A stretch of 12,603 nucleotides of DNA from an uncultured Prevotella sp. (lineage in GTDB: Bacteria; Bacteroidota; Bacteroidia; Bacteroidales; Bacteroidaceae), in the NCBI GenBank assembly GCA_905234355.1, contig CAJOHP010000047.1:1-12603 (forward strand), read 5' to 3'. The position numbers were made by a program, and so were the translations under genes. The notes under the pieces were generated by a model. It ran no database searches and was not told the DNA's origin. It saw only the letters and a program-made list of their open reading frames with translations. Shown in pieces: positions 1 to 7,500 of this stretch (position 1 is the first letter of the stretch; each line of letters starts with the position of its first letter).

Positions 1-399
1 GTTGAACTTCGGTCCCTGGTCGCGGTGTGCGCCATAGTAGCCCACCTCGTCCTCAAAGGTCTTGATGCCTCCTATGCCCACGCCGAAGACCACGCCGATG
101 CGGTTTTTGTCTTCCTGCTCCAGGTCCCAGCCGCAGTCCTTCACGGCCTGCTGAGCGGCGATGAGTGCCAGTTGCGTGTAGCGGTCCATCTTGCGTGACT
201 CCTTGCGGTCCAGGTAGTCGGCCACGTTGAGGTTCTTTACCTCGCAGGCAAACTTGGTCTTGAACAGGGTGGTATCGAAATGCGTAATAGGAGCGGCACC
301 GCTCACGCCGGCCACAAGGTTCTGCCACATCTCATCGGGGGTATTGCCCACCGGAGTCACGGCACCCAGTCCTGTTACGACAACACGTTTTAGTTCCAT
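1..399 (-). CDS. fabF: 3-oxoacyl-ACP synthase II (FabF), N-terminal part; runs off the left edge
   Basis: This is the condensing enzyme of type II fatty-acid synthesis. It joins malonyl-ACP to a growing acyl-ACP in the cytoplasm. The 133 residues visible are the start of a family that is usually about 415 residues long. They open with MELKRVVVTGLGAVTPVGN, the standard KAS II N-terminus. Further on come FDTTLFKTKFACEV, the DRKESRKMDRYTQLAL helix and the glycine-rich GVVFGVGIGG stretch, all in FabF order. The catalytic Cys-His-His residues lie beyond the window. The ATG at 399-397 places the conserved N-terminus correctly, and no earlier in-frame start is needed. It lies 199 bases downstream of acpP on the same strand. 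This is a common arrangement that puts carrier and synthase under shared control. The leader before the ATG is A-rich with no Shine-Dalgarno sequence, as is usual in Bacteroidetes. The identification is secure; only truncation by the window limits it. Confidence 0.96.
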   Translation of the reverse strand, partial: MELKRVVVTGLGAVTPVGNTPDEMWQNLVAGVSGAAPITHFDTTLFKTKFACEVKNLNVADYLDRKESRKMDRYTQLALIAAQQAVKDCGWDLEQEDKNRIGVVFGVGIGGIKTFEDEVGYYGAHRDQGPKFN

Positions 400-548
400 A
401 AGTAATATATCAAAAATAAATTGGTGTTTTTCCTTTTTTTTATGAAAGCCATGAACAATAATGTCTGTCAATAGTTTTCTTCAAAAAAAAGCAGCCAAGA
501 TATTATTTTGTGATTTCTGATTTTTGTTTCTTTGGCGAAGAGACTGAA

Positions 549-580
549 ATGAAGCATTCAGATCACTCTGAATGCTTCAT
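549..580 (-). terminator. Strong stem-loop between acpP and fabF (terminator, attenuator or processing site)
   Basis: A perfect 14-bp inverted repeat with a 4-base loop starts about 18 bases after the acpP stop. The arms are ATGAAGCATTCAGA and TCTGAATGCTTCAT on the plus strand. Read in the acpP direction, the hairpin is followed only by ATTTCAGTCTC, not a real U-tract. It may therefore be a partial terminator, or an RNA-stabilising 3' end that keeps acpP mRNA abundant relative to fabF. The stem itself is directly visible; its role is inferred. Confidence 0.6.
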
Positions 581-598
581 CCAGAGCACTCTACATGC

Positions 599-835
599 TT
601 ATTTCTGATTCTCCTCGATATAGGCAATAGCGTCGGCCACGGTGCCAATCTTCTCAGCCTTGTCGTCGGGGATGGAGATGCCAAACTCTTTCTCAAACTC
701 CATGATCAGCTCCACAGTGTCGAGCGAGTCGGCGCCCAGGTCGTTGGTGAAGCTTGCTTCGGGCTTCACCTCAGCCTCGTCCACACCCAGTTTGTCTACG
801 ATAATTGCCTTTACTTTGCTTTCAATTTCTGACAT
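599..835 (-). CDS. acpP: Acyl carrier protein (AcpP)
   Basis: This 78-residue acidic protein carries acyl chains on a 4'-phosphopantetheine arm during fatty-acid and lipid synthesis. The attachment site is Ser37 in the invariant motif LGADSLDTVEL. The following helix, IMEFEKEFGISIPDD, is the usual recognition helix for partner enzymes, and both length and composition are standard. The ATG at 835-833 gives MSEIESKVK, the typical ACP start. The next gene on the strand is fabF, so the pair supplies primary fatty-acid synthesis. The two carrier domains of the synthetase in this window belong to a separate pathway and show only the general carrier fold. This acpP is a housekeeping copy with normal residues throughout. 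A candidate promoter lies about 55-85 bases upstream. Confidence 0.98.
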   Translation of the reverse strand: MSEIESKVKAIIVDKLGVDEAEVKPEASFTNDLGADSLDTVELIMEFEKEFGISIPDDKAEKIGTVADAIAYIEENQK

Positions 836-889
836 GATTTTTTCTGTTTAATTTGTTAATAATTGAAGTGTCTTATCGAAAATCGGGTG

Positions 890-920
890 CAAAGTAACAC
901 ATTTTCTTTCAGTTACGCAA
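890..920 (-). promoter_or_regulatory. Candidate promoter for acpP-fabF
   Basis: On the minus strand, TTG (920-918) and TTACTTTG (897-890) are separated by 20 bases. This resembles the Bacteroidetes primary-sigma pattern TTG-N19-21-TAnnTTTG, but the second base of the -7 box is T where the consensus has A. Transcription would begin near 883 and give a leader of about 48 bases before acpP. The assignment rests on pattern and position alone. Confidence 0.45.
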
Positions 921-941
921 GTTTTTTGGCAAAAAACTGCT

Positions 942-961
942 CCCTGTGTGCACACACAGGG
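942..961. promoter_or_regulatory. 20-bp near-perfect palindrome between divergent promoters (operator candidate)
   Basis: CCCTGTGTG and CACACAGGG are perfect 9-bp inverted arms around a 2-base centre (CA). The site lies about 22 bases upstream of the acpP -33 element and about 28 bases upstream of the kinase-gene -33 element. A dimeric regulator bound here could reach either promoter. The symmetry is seen directly; that it acts as an operator is inferred, and no regulator gene is adjacent. Confidence 0.4.
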
Positions 962-989
962 GGTGTTTGTGCAAGATTTTATGCGAAAA

Positions 990-1022
990 TTGTGGGTGAA
1001 TGAAATAAAAGTTGTATATTTG
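990..1022 (+). promoter_or_regulatory. Candidate promoter for the orphan histidine kinase gene
   Basis: TATATTTG at 1015-1022 matches the Bacteroidetes -7 consensus TAnnTTTG exactly and is followed by CAGC, a common context. A TTG at 990-992 sits 22 bases upstream, slightly longer than the usual spacing. Transcription would start near 1028-1030. That places the true start codon at 1092 and rules out the longer reading frame beginning at 948. Confidence 0.6.
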
Positions 1023-1091
1023 CAGCGTACTATCATCGCACCCTCGCACCCCCGTAGCCACGCCCCTTGTACCACCAAAAACAATATCACC

Positions 1092-2909
1092 ATGACACCT
1101 AAGACCATAGCCCTCTGCCTTTCGGCCCTGCTCTGCTGGGCGCTGCAGCCCGTGCAGGGCGGCGAGGTGACGCCAGCCACACTCAACGCCAGCTATAAGT
1201 CCTACCTCGAGCTCTACAGCTCCGATGGGCACGACGAGCAGTTCTATGCCCTCTCGGCCGACCTCAAGCACTACTACCAGGAGCGGCAGATGACCGACGA
1301 ATACTACACCACGGCGCTCAACGAGGTGCTCTATGCTATCGACCACGGCCATGCCTCCCAGGCCATGAGCAAGGCGCGTGAGCTGCTCGGCGACATGCAG
1401 CTCGCCGGCTACCCGCACTACGGCCGCGTCTATGCCGCCATGGGCAACCTCTACGAGTCGCGCGGCATGCGCCGCATGGCCGAGCGATACTATCTCGAGG
1501 CCATCGACAATACCGACCCGCGCGACGAGGCCGTCATCATAGGCATGTACTCGCAGATGGCCTCGCTCAAGATGCTCGACGACCCCTACTGCGCCCGCAA
1601 GTGGAACGCCAGGTATGCCGAGAGTAGTCAGCGCTTTCCGCACTACCGCCTGCTCTACCTCTTCATACAAACTCTCAGCGCCTTTGCCCTGAACCAGCCC
1701 GACAGCTGTCTCAGGGCCGCTGCGGCCTACCGCAGCTACCAGCAGGCCCATGCCTCACAGCTCGACGACTTCGGCGCCACGGCCGTGCAGTGCGTGACGC
1801 TTGCCTCGCAGAAACACTACGACCGTGCCCTGCGACTGCTCGACAGGCCCGACACCAACCTTGACACCATCAGCATCGACCGTCTGCGCGTGCTCATCTG
1901 CCGGGCCGCAGGCCGCTACGAGCAGGCCATGGCCTACGCCCAGCGCAATGCCGACCGCATAGACTCGCTTTGCGCCGACCTCTATACCAGCAACATCGAC
2001 CAGCTTGAGGCCGACACCGACATGGCCCGGCTGCAGGCACGCAGCCACGAGCGCACCATGCAGTTCTTCGGTGCCGTGCTCGCCTTCGCCGCCATCGTCA
2101 TCGTGCTGCTCGCGGTGCACTCCTTCCTCAGACACCGGGGCCGCAAGCTGCTCAACGAGAAAAACCGTCAGCTGCAGGCCGCGCTCTCCATGGCCGAGGA
2201 GTCTGACAGGATGAAGACCGAGTTTGTGCGCAGCGTGAGCCACGAGATACGCACCCCGCTCAATGCCATCAACGGCTTCAACGAGATCATCAACAACCGC
2301 GAGATAGAGCTCACCGACGACGAGCGCAACGACCTCATCGGCCGCATACGCGACAACGTGAAGTCCATCACCAGCATCGTCGACGAGATGCTCCACATGG
2401 CCGAGAAGGGGGCTACCGACTTCTACAGCCGCACCGACACCGTCTACCCCAACCAGCTGCTCTCCTCGCTGCTCTACAGCCGCCGCGACAGCGTGCGTGC
2501 CAGCGTGGAGCTCTACTACACCACGAAGGTCATCAACCGCTTCTGCCTGCAGACCAACGAGGAGGGACTGCGCAATATCGTGGGCCATCTGGTGGGCAAC
2601 GCCGTGAAGTTCACCACCGAGGGGTACGTCGAGCTGCACTGCGAGCTGTCGCCATCGCAGGGCAGTCTGCTCATCAGCGTCACCGACACCGGCTGCGGCA
2701 TAGCACCCGAGGAGCAGGAGCGCATCTTCGAGCAGTTCTTCAAGGCCGACTCCTTCTGTCAGGGCATCGGTCTCGGCCTCACCGTGAGCAAGAAGATAGC
2801 GCAGCGCATGGGAGGCGACCTCATACTCGACAAGAGCTACAGCAAGGGTGCACGATTCATCCTCTCCCTGCCCGTGACCGACGGAGCCGATGGCGCTGCC
2901 ACGAAATAG
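1092..2909 (+). CDS. Orphan membrane sensor histidine kinase with TPR-like periplasmic sensor
   Basis: This 605-residue protein should autophosphorylate on histidine in response to a periplasmic signal. Residues 1-22 form a signal peptide. Residues about 30-320 form a helical, TPR-like sensor region; YAAMGNLYESRGMRRMAERY (114-133) is a clear repeat unit. One membrane segment spans about 323-345. The HisKA box SVSHEIRTPLNA follows, with phospho-acceptor His384. The HATPase_c domain keeps Asn503 in its N-box (VGNAVKF), DTGCGI at 532-537 and GIGLGL at 558-563, so it looks active. No receiver or DNA-binding domain is fused and no response-regulator gene is adjacent, so the partner must lie elsewhere. 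The ATG at 1092 is chosen because it begins the signal peptide and lies downstream of the TATATTTG box. Bacteroidetes carry many kinases of this layout. The signal is unknown, and nothing ties it firmly to the synthetase group it converges on. Confidence 0.92.
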   Translation: MTPKTIALCLSALLCWALQPVQGGEVTPATLNASYKSYLELYSSDGHDEQFYALSADLKHYYQERQMTDEYYTTALNEVLYAIDHGHASQAMSKARELLGDMQLAGYPHYGRVYAAMGNLYESRGMRRMAERYYLEAIDNTDPRDEAVIIGMYSQMASLKMLDDPYCARKWNARYAESSQRFPHYRLLYLFIQTLSAFALNQPDSCLRAAAAYRSYQQAHASQLDDFGATAVQCVTLASQKHYDRALRLLDRPDTNLDTISIDRLRVLICRAAGRYEQAMAYAQRNADRIDSLCADLYTSNIDQLEADTDMARLQARSHERTMQFFGAVLAFAAIVIVLLAVHSFLRHRGRKLLNEKNRQLQAALSMAEESDRMKTEFVRSVSHEIRTPLNAINGFNEIINNREIELTDDERNDLIGRIRDNVKSITSIVDEMLHMAEKGATDFYSRTDTVYPNQLLSSLLYSRRDSVRASVELYYTTKVINRFCLQTNEEGLRNIVGHLVGNAVKFTTEGYVELHCELSPSQGSLLISVTDTGCGIAPEEQERIFEQFFKADSFCQGIGLGLTVSKKIAQRMGGDLILDKSYSKGARFILSLPVTDGADGAATK

Positions 2910-2911
2910 CT

Positions 2912-2939
2912 CACCCTTCCTCTTTGGGAAGTAGGGGTG
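2912..2939. terminator. Possible bidirectional terminator between convergent genes
   Basis: CACCC-TTCC and GGAA-gta-GGGGTG form an imperfect hairpin just after the kinase stop, with a short bulge and a loop of about six bases. A weak T-run (ATTTTGTTG) follows on the plus strand. It lies between convergent genes, so one structure could serve both. The pairing is imperfect, hence modest confidence. Confidence 0.4.
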
Positions 2940-2983
2940 CTCCATTTTGTTGTACCCTATTTCCATCACATGCAGCATCCCGA

Positions 2984-3009
2984 CCGCTGTAGGGACAGGC
3001 ATCATGCAA
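2984..3009. repeat. Possible fragment of a dispersed intergenic repeat
   Basis: The stretch reads roughly CCGCTGTAGGGACAGGCATCATGC. It resembles one arm of dispersed GTAGGGACAGGCAT-type palindromic repeats that I recall from gut bacterial genomes. The matching CCTGTCC arm is missing, so this would be a decayed or partial copy. The link is from memory of the motif and is not shown by a second copy in this window. Confidence 0.25.
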
Positions 3010-3030
3010 GCGCCGGGTACAACCAATGGG

Positions 3031-4533
3031 TCATTCCCGTTTCAGTTCAAAGCGCAGGTGCTGGTAGCGGTGCAGGGCGATGATGGCGACCGTCTCTATG
3101 AGATAGGCCATGAGATAGCTGTACCACAACAGCTGTGGCGCCCACCGGGCGATGAGCCAGATGACGGGGATGACCGTCAGCGAGAGGATGAAAGAGATGA
3201 AGAGCGCCATGTGGTGGTGGCCATAGAGCTTGTAGATAATCATCAGCACATAGATGTAGCTGAACGGTATGAAGCTCAGGGCGAAGATGCGCAGGGCGGT
3301 GCCAGTCTCGGCGATGTATTCGGGATGGGCGGCGCCGAAGAGCGAGGCGATGGCCTCGGGTGCCCCCCACACCACTACACAGACCACGGCCATGGACACG
3401 GTGATGAATCGTAGCGACTTGCGCATCACGAGGCGCAGCGCATCGTTGTCGCCCCGGCCCACCTGTATGGCTCCGAGCGACTGCAGCGTCTGGCATGTGC
3501 CGGAGATAAAGAGGTTGTAGACCTGCAGCAGGTTCATGCACACGGCAAAGGCGAAGATGCCCGTCTGCCCCAGCGTGGCGAGCACAATGCTGTTGGCCGA
3601 GAAGAGCAGCAGCGTCAGGCTGATGGAGGCCACGGCAAGAGGGGCGCCCTGGGAGAGGACTTTTTTTAGTGAAGAGTGAAGAGTGAAGAGTGAAGCGCTC
3701 GAGCTCTGCTCGCAAGAAGGGTCGCAAGAATTTGCTGCCGCCTCATCTTTCTGTGATGACCAGAAACGGACGAGGCGCAGCTGAGCCTGCTTGGGGACTG
3801 CGGTAGCCCATTTCTCTCTCTTCACTCTCAACTCTTCACTCCCCATCCAGTGGGTCAGCAGGATGGCGATGCCCACGAGATGGCCCACCACGGTGGCGGC
3901 CGACGAGCCGGCGATGCCCCACCCGAGCCACTGGATGAAGACGATGTCGAGACAGAGGTTGACCACGTTGTCGACGATGACTGCCACGGAGACCAGCCGT
4001 GGCTGCCCGTCGACGCCCACCATTGTGGAGAGTCCCCACATGAGTATGAAGGCGGGGTTGCCCAGCAGCAGCACCTGCAGATAGTCGCGTGCCAAGGGCA
4101 GTATCTGCTCATTGCTGCACAGCAGGCGAGCCGTCTCGTCGATGAAGAGCAGCCCGCAGACGAGGGCCAGCAGCACGCCAAGGCTTGTGCTCAGCAAGAG
4201 CGCCGAGGTGAAGTAGTGGCGTGCCTGGGCGATGTTCTTCTGCCCCAGGGCATAGCCCACCAGCATGCCTGCACCGGCATTGATAAGCAGGTGCAGGGTA
4301 TAGATGAACTGGTTGACGGGCTTCGACAGGTTGATGGCGCTCACGCCGTCGGCGCTGATGAGGTTGCCCACGATGATGCCGTCGACCACGTTGCCCAGAC
4401 AGCCCGACAGGGCCACGAGGACGTAGGCCCAGAGATAGTTGTAGAACTGCTGTCCTAAGCCCCCTAAGTTCTTGGACGAGCCAAGCGGCGATGCCGAGCG
4501 AGGGGGTTGGGGGTCTGAACAATCGGATTTCAT
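3031..4533 (-). CDS. MATE-family multidrug/metabolite exporter
   Basis: This 500-residue inner-membrane antiporter probably moves a small molecule out of the cell using an ion gradient. The two homologous halves of the MATE fold are visible. The first opens with FYNYLWAYVLVALSGCLG and VVDGIIVGNLI (TM1-2 signature) and includes the GLSTMVGVDGQPR loop. The second starts near LSQGAPLAVASISLTLLLF (about 294). Two parts look foreign. Residues about 7-25 (proline/glycine-rich, before TM1) and residues 232-289 (the cytoplasmic linker between halves) are encoded by repeat-like DNA, yet the frame stays open. Families of this type normally run about 440-460 residues, so these account for the extra length. 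The start is 35 bases after the synthetase stop on the same strand, so export of the synthetase product is the natural inference. The substrate cannot be read from the sequence. The ATG at 4533 is the only upstream in-frame start giving a complete TM1; a later start would also be tolerated if the N-terminal extension is unused. Confidence 0.9.
   Translation of the reverse strand: MKSDCSDPQPPRSASPLGSSKNLGGLGQQFYNYLWAYVLVALSGCLGNVVDGIIVGNLISADGVSAINLSKPVNQFIYTLHLLINAGAGMLVGYALGQKNIAQARHYFTSALLLSTSLGVLLALVCGLLFIDETARLLCSNEQILPLARDYLQVLLLGNPAFILMWGLSTMVGVDGQPRLVSVAVIVDNVVNLCLDIVFIQWLGWGIAGSSAATVVGHLVGIAILLTHWMGSEELRVKREKWATAVPKQAQLRLVRFWSSQKDEAAANSCDPSCEQSSSASLFTLHSSLKKVLSQGAPLAVASISLTLLLFSANSIVLATLGQTGIFAFAVCMNLLQVYNLFISGTCQTLQSLGAIQVGRGDNDALRLVMRKSLRFITVSMAVVCVVVWGAPEAIASLFGAAHPEYIAETGTALRIFALSFIPFSYIYVLMIIYKLYGHHHMALFISFILSLTVIPVIWLIARWAPQLLWYSYLMAYLIETVAIIALHRYQHLRFELKRE
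3668..3840. repeat. 173-bp element with AGTGAAG-type inverted ends, inserted in frame in the MATE gene
   Basis: The left end is four exact tandem copies of AGTGAAG (3668-3695). The right end is CTTCACT, a degenerate CTCAACT, then CTTCACT (3820-3840), the inverted form of the same unit. The DNA between them encodes residues 232-289 of the exporter, low-complexity sequence such as SLFTLHSSLKK and EELRVKREKW with no transporter character. It falls exactly in the linker between the two halves, where an insertion is least harmful. I read it as a short non-autonomous repeat element. No flanking target duplication could be identified. Confidence 0.6.
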
Positions 4534-4583
4534 TACTTATATACTCTCTAATTCTATTTAGGTGGGTTCTATTTTAGGGGGCT
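4458..4583. repeat. 126-bp stretch bounded by AGCCCCCTAA inverted repeats spanning the synthetase/exporter junction
   Basis: AGCCCCCTAA (4458-4467) and its exact complement TTAGGGGGCT (4574-4583) bound a region holding the last codons and stop of the synthetase, the 35-base gap, the exporter start codon and its first ~25 codons. A further G/C-run block (AGGGGGTTGGGGGTCT, 4501-4516) lies inside. The exporter N-terminus encoded here (PQPPRSASPLGSSKNLGGLG) does not look like transporter sequence. It could be a small inserted element, or one repeat at each side that happen to face each other. Confidence 0.4.
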
Positions 4584-7500
4584 AGTCTCAAAGAACCCGA
4601 AGCCTCCCAGGGCGGTGAGCATGCGCTCCACATAGTCCCACGAGGTGGGGCTCCAGCTGAAGCCGAGGCGATAGAGCACCTGCGTGGTGTAGTCGTTGTC
4701 GCGTGTGACGTCGGTCGTCTTCTGCCCGTGGGCCATGTCCTGATAGGCCAGCAGCGATGCCATCTGCCGTGCTTTCTGCGCATCGTTCTTCGCCTGCTCC
4801 ATGGCCTCGGCAAAGTCCTCCTGCTCCACGAAGCGGATGCCGTCGCCGACAGCCGTCAGCCCCATGAGCACGTCGCCCAGGAACTGCGTGTGGATGTTGT
4901 AGGGATGGAAGACGGTGCACTCCCGTGGCGTGGTGGCCAGCAGCACGATGGCCCGGCTCACCTCGTTGATGGGCGAGAACTCCACCCGCTTGTTGCGCAT
5001 GGCGTAGGGGCAGCAGCCCAGCATGTTGTAGACCTTGATGCGGCCCATGAAGGAGTTGGTGGAGAAGTTGGCCTGGAACTCGCCGTCGGTAGAGCGCGCC
5101 GCCAGGTTGCCCACGCGCATAATCTTCGCGCTCAGCCCGTGCAAGGCAATGGCGTCGAGGATGAGGCGCTCGGCCATGAACTTCGAGTAGATGTACTTGT
5201 TGCCCAGATACTGGCCCATATACAGGCGCTGCTCGGTATAGACATCGTCCTTGATTTCACCTGCCCACAGTCCACGGGTGCTGGCGGTAGAGATATGCAC
5301 CAGTTTGGCACCTGTCTTGATACAGTAGTCCACGCAGCGCTGAGCACCGCCTATGTTCACATCCTCTATCTCCGTGCCTTCGCTGAAGTGCTTCACGACG
5401 GCAGCACAGTTGAAGACGGTGGAGATGGTTGTGGCGATGGTGTCGCCACACACGGCGCAGAGGTCGTTGGTGACGTCGCCAAGCACCACGCGGATCCTGC
5501 TGCCGAAGAGTGCCTTGTAGGAGTCGGAGAAATAGTAATAGAGCAGGGTACGCAGGCGGCTCTCGGCCTTCTCGACCGTCTTGCCACGCACCAGGCAGTA
5601 GATGTTCTCTACATCATTGATTGCCGATTTGCCGTCGCCCATTCCCGCTGACGCGTCTACTCGTAGCCTTTCTATCAGTTCGTGAAGGATGTGAATGCCC
5701 AGATAGCCAGTGGCACCGGTTATGAGCACATTGCCCAGCCGCTGGCGCTCGCCGCTGCGGAAGAACCCGAGGTTGTTGCGCTGCAGCAGGTTGTTGATGG
5801 CAGTGTAGTCGAAATGGGCCACGGGATCGCTGGCATCGGCATTGTCGTCGGTTGACTGGCCAGTGACAAGACGGGCCAGCTTGCGCGGCGTCGGGTTGGC
5901 AAAGACCTCACCATACGACACGTGGAGTCCGGCTTTGTCGGCTTCGATGATGACACGGGTGACAACCAGCGAGGTGCCGCCCAGCTCGAAGAAGTTGTCG
6001 GTGGCCCCCACACGGTCCATCTGCAGGATGCCGGCAAAGATGTCGCAGAAGCTACGCTCGGTATCGTTGGCAGGTGCCTCGTAAGCGCTACTGACGGCCA
6101 ACTGGGGCTCCGGCAGTGCCTTCACGTCGGTCTTGCCGTTGGGTGTCATCGGCATCTCCTTCAGCTGCAGGTATGCCGTGGGCACCATATACTGCGTCAG
6201 ACTCTTGCTGATCTCGTCTTTCATTGCGGCGATGTCTATCGGGCGGTCGGCAGTGAAGTAGGCACAGAGGTGCTCCTTGCCGCCTAACTGGCGAATCATG
6301 ATGACCACATTCTTCACACATTCCACACGGGCAATCACATTCTCCACCTCTCCCAGTTCGATGCGCAGTCCGCGGAGCTTGATCTGGTGGTCCTTACGTC
6401 CCAGGATGAACACGTCGCCATCGGGAGCCCACTTGGCATAGTCACCCGACTTATAGATACGTGTGCCGTGATAGTCGATGAAGCGCTCGCGCGTCATCTC
6501 GTCGAGGTTGTTATAGCCACGGGCCACACCACGCCCGCCGATATATAGCTCACCTACGACACCGACTGGCAGCTCATTGCCGTCGCTGTCGACAACGAAC
6601 TCCTTGACGTTGAGCTGCGGACGCCCTACGGTGACGTGCTCGGCATGTGTCAGCTCCTGGATGTTCGACGACACGGTGGTCTCTGTGGGTCCATAGGTGT
6701 TCAGAATGCGTGAGGGTGTGAGCCTCTGCATCTGATGGAGCAGGCTCTCGGGCAGCTTTTCGCCTCCGAAGCGTATGATGGGTACGTTGCGGATAGCCTC
6801 CACAAATTCGTCGCTATAAATCCATGTCTGCCATTGTGAGGGCGTTGCCGACACATAGCCTATATGGTGCTCGTTGATGAGCGAAGCCATGTCAAGCGGA
6901 TTCTTGGTCTGTTCCTCGTTGGCAAGCACCAGCGTCAGTCCGTTGAAGAGCGAGATGGCTATCTCGTGGAGCGAGGCATCGAAAGATATCGTGGTGACAG
7001 CCAGGATGCTCTCGGCGGCGTTGGCCACGGCATAGGCCTCCACGTTGGCGGGCAGAGGCGTAGCGTAGTTGCACATCCCTTCGTGTCGCAGCATGACACC
7101 CTTCGGACGGCCTGTAGACCCACTTGTGTAGATCAGGTATGCCAGGTCATCGGGGGTCAGTCGGGTCGGAGGCAGTGTCGTGTCCTCCTCTTTGAGCAGT
7201 TCCTCGGCCACGTCGGGTGTGATAATCAGTTTGGCACCGCTGTCCTCCAGTATCAGTTTCACGCGGTCTGCAGGATATTCTGGGTCGCAGGGTATGTAGG
7301 CAGCCCCCGCTTTCTGAATACCAATCATAGAGAGTATGAGGCGGCTGGTTCGAGGCAGCAGCATGGCCACACGGTCACCCTCGCGCACTCCGCGCTGTCG
7401 CAGTGCATTGGCGATACGGTTGGTGGCATGGTCAAACTCGCGATAAGTGAATCGTGCATCGCAGGCTATGAGCGCCATGCGGTCGGGCTGTTGCTGAGCG

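Noticed and set aside
411..418. TATTTTTG on the minus strand as a promoter for fabF
   Set aside because: It matches TAnnTTTG, but there is no TTG at the right distance, and transcription would start only a few bases before the fabF ATG.
948..1091. Upstream extension of the histidine kinase reading frame to an ATG at 948
   Set aside because: It would place the start inside the palindrome and upstream of the TATATTTG promoter box, and it would bury the signal peptide that begins at the ATG at 1092.
1755..3026. 423-codon minus-strand open frame opposite the histidine kinase, with a neighbouring 280-codon frame at 909-1751
   Set aside because: Composition is dominated by Val, Gly, Ala, His and Glu without domains, and both frames lie opposite a clear kinase. 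They are antisense shadows.
3047..3727. 226-codon minus-strand frame overlapping the exporter in another frame
   Set aside because: Arg, His, Pro and Leu-rich sequence with no membrane segments; it is an out-of-frame reading of the second half of the MATE gene.
3668..3840. AGTGAAG tandem units as a CRISPR array
   Set aside because: The units are 7 bp and directly adjacent with no spacers, and no cas genes are present.
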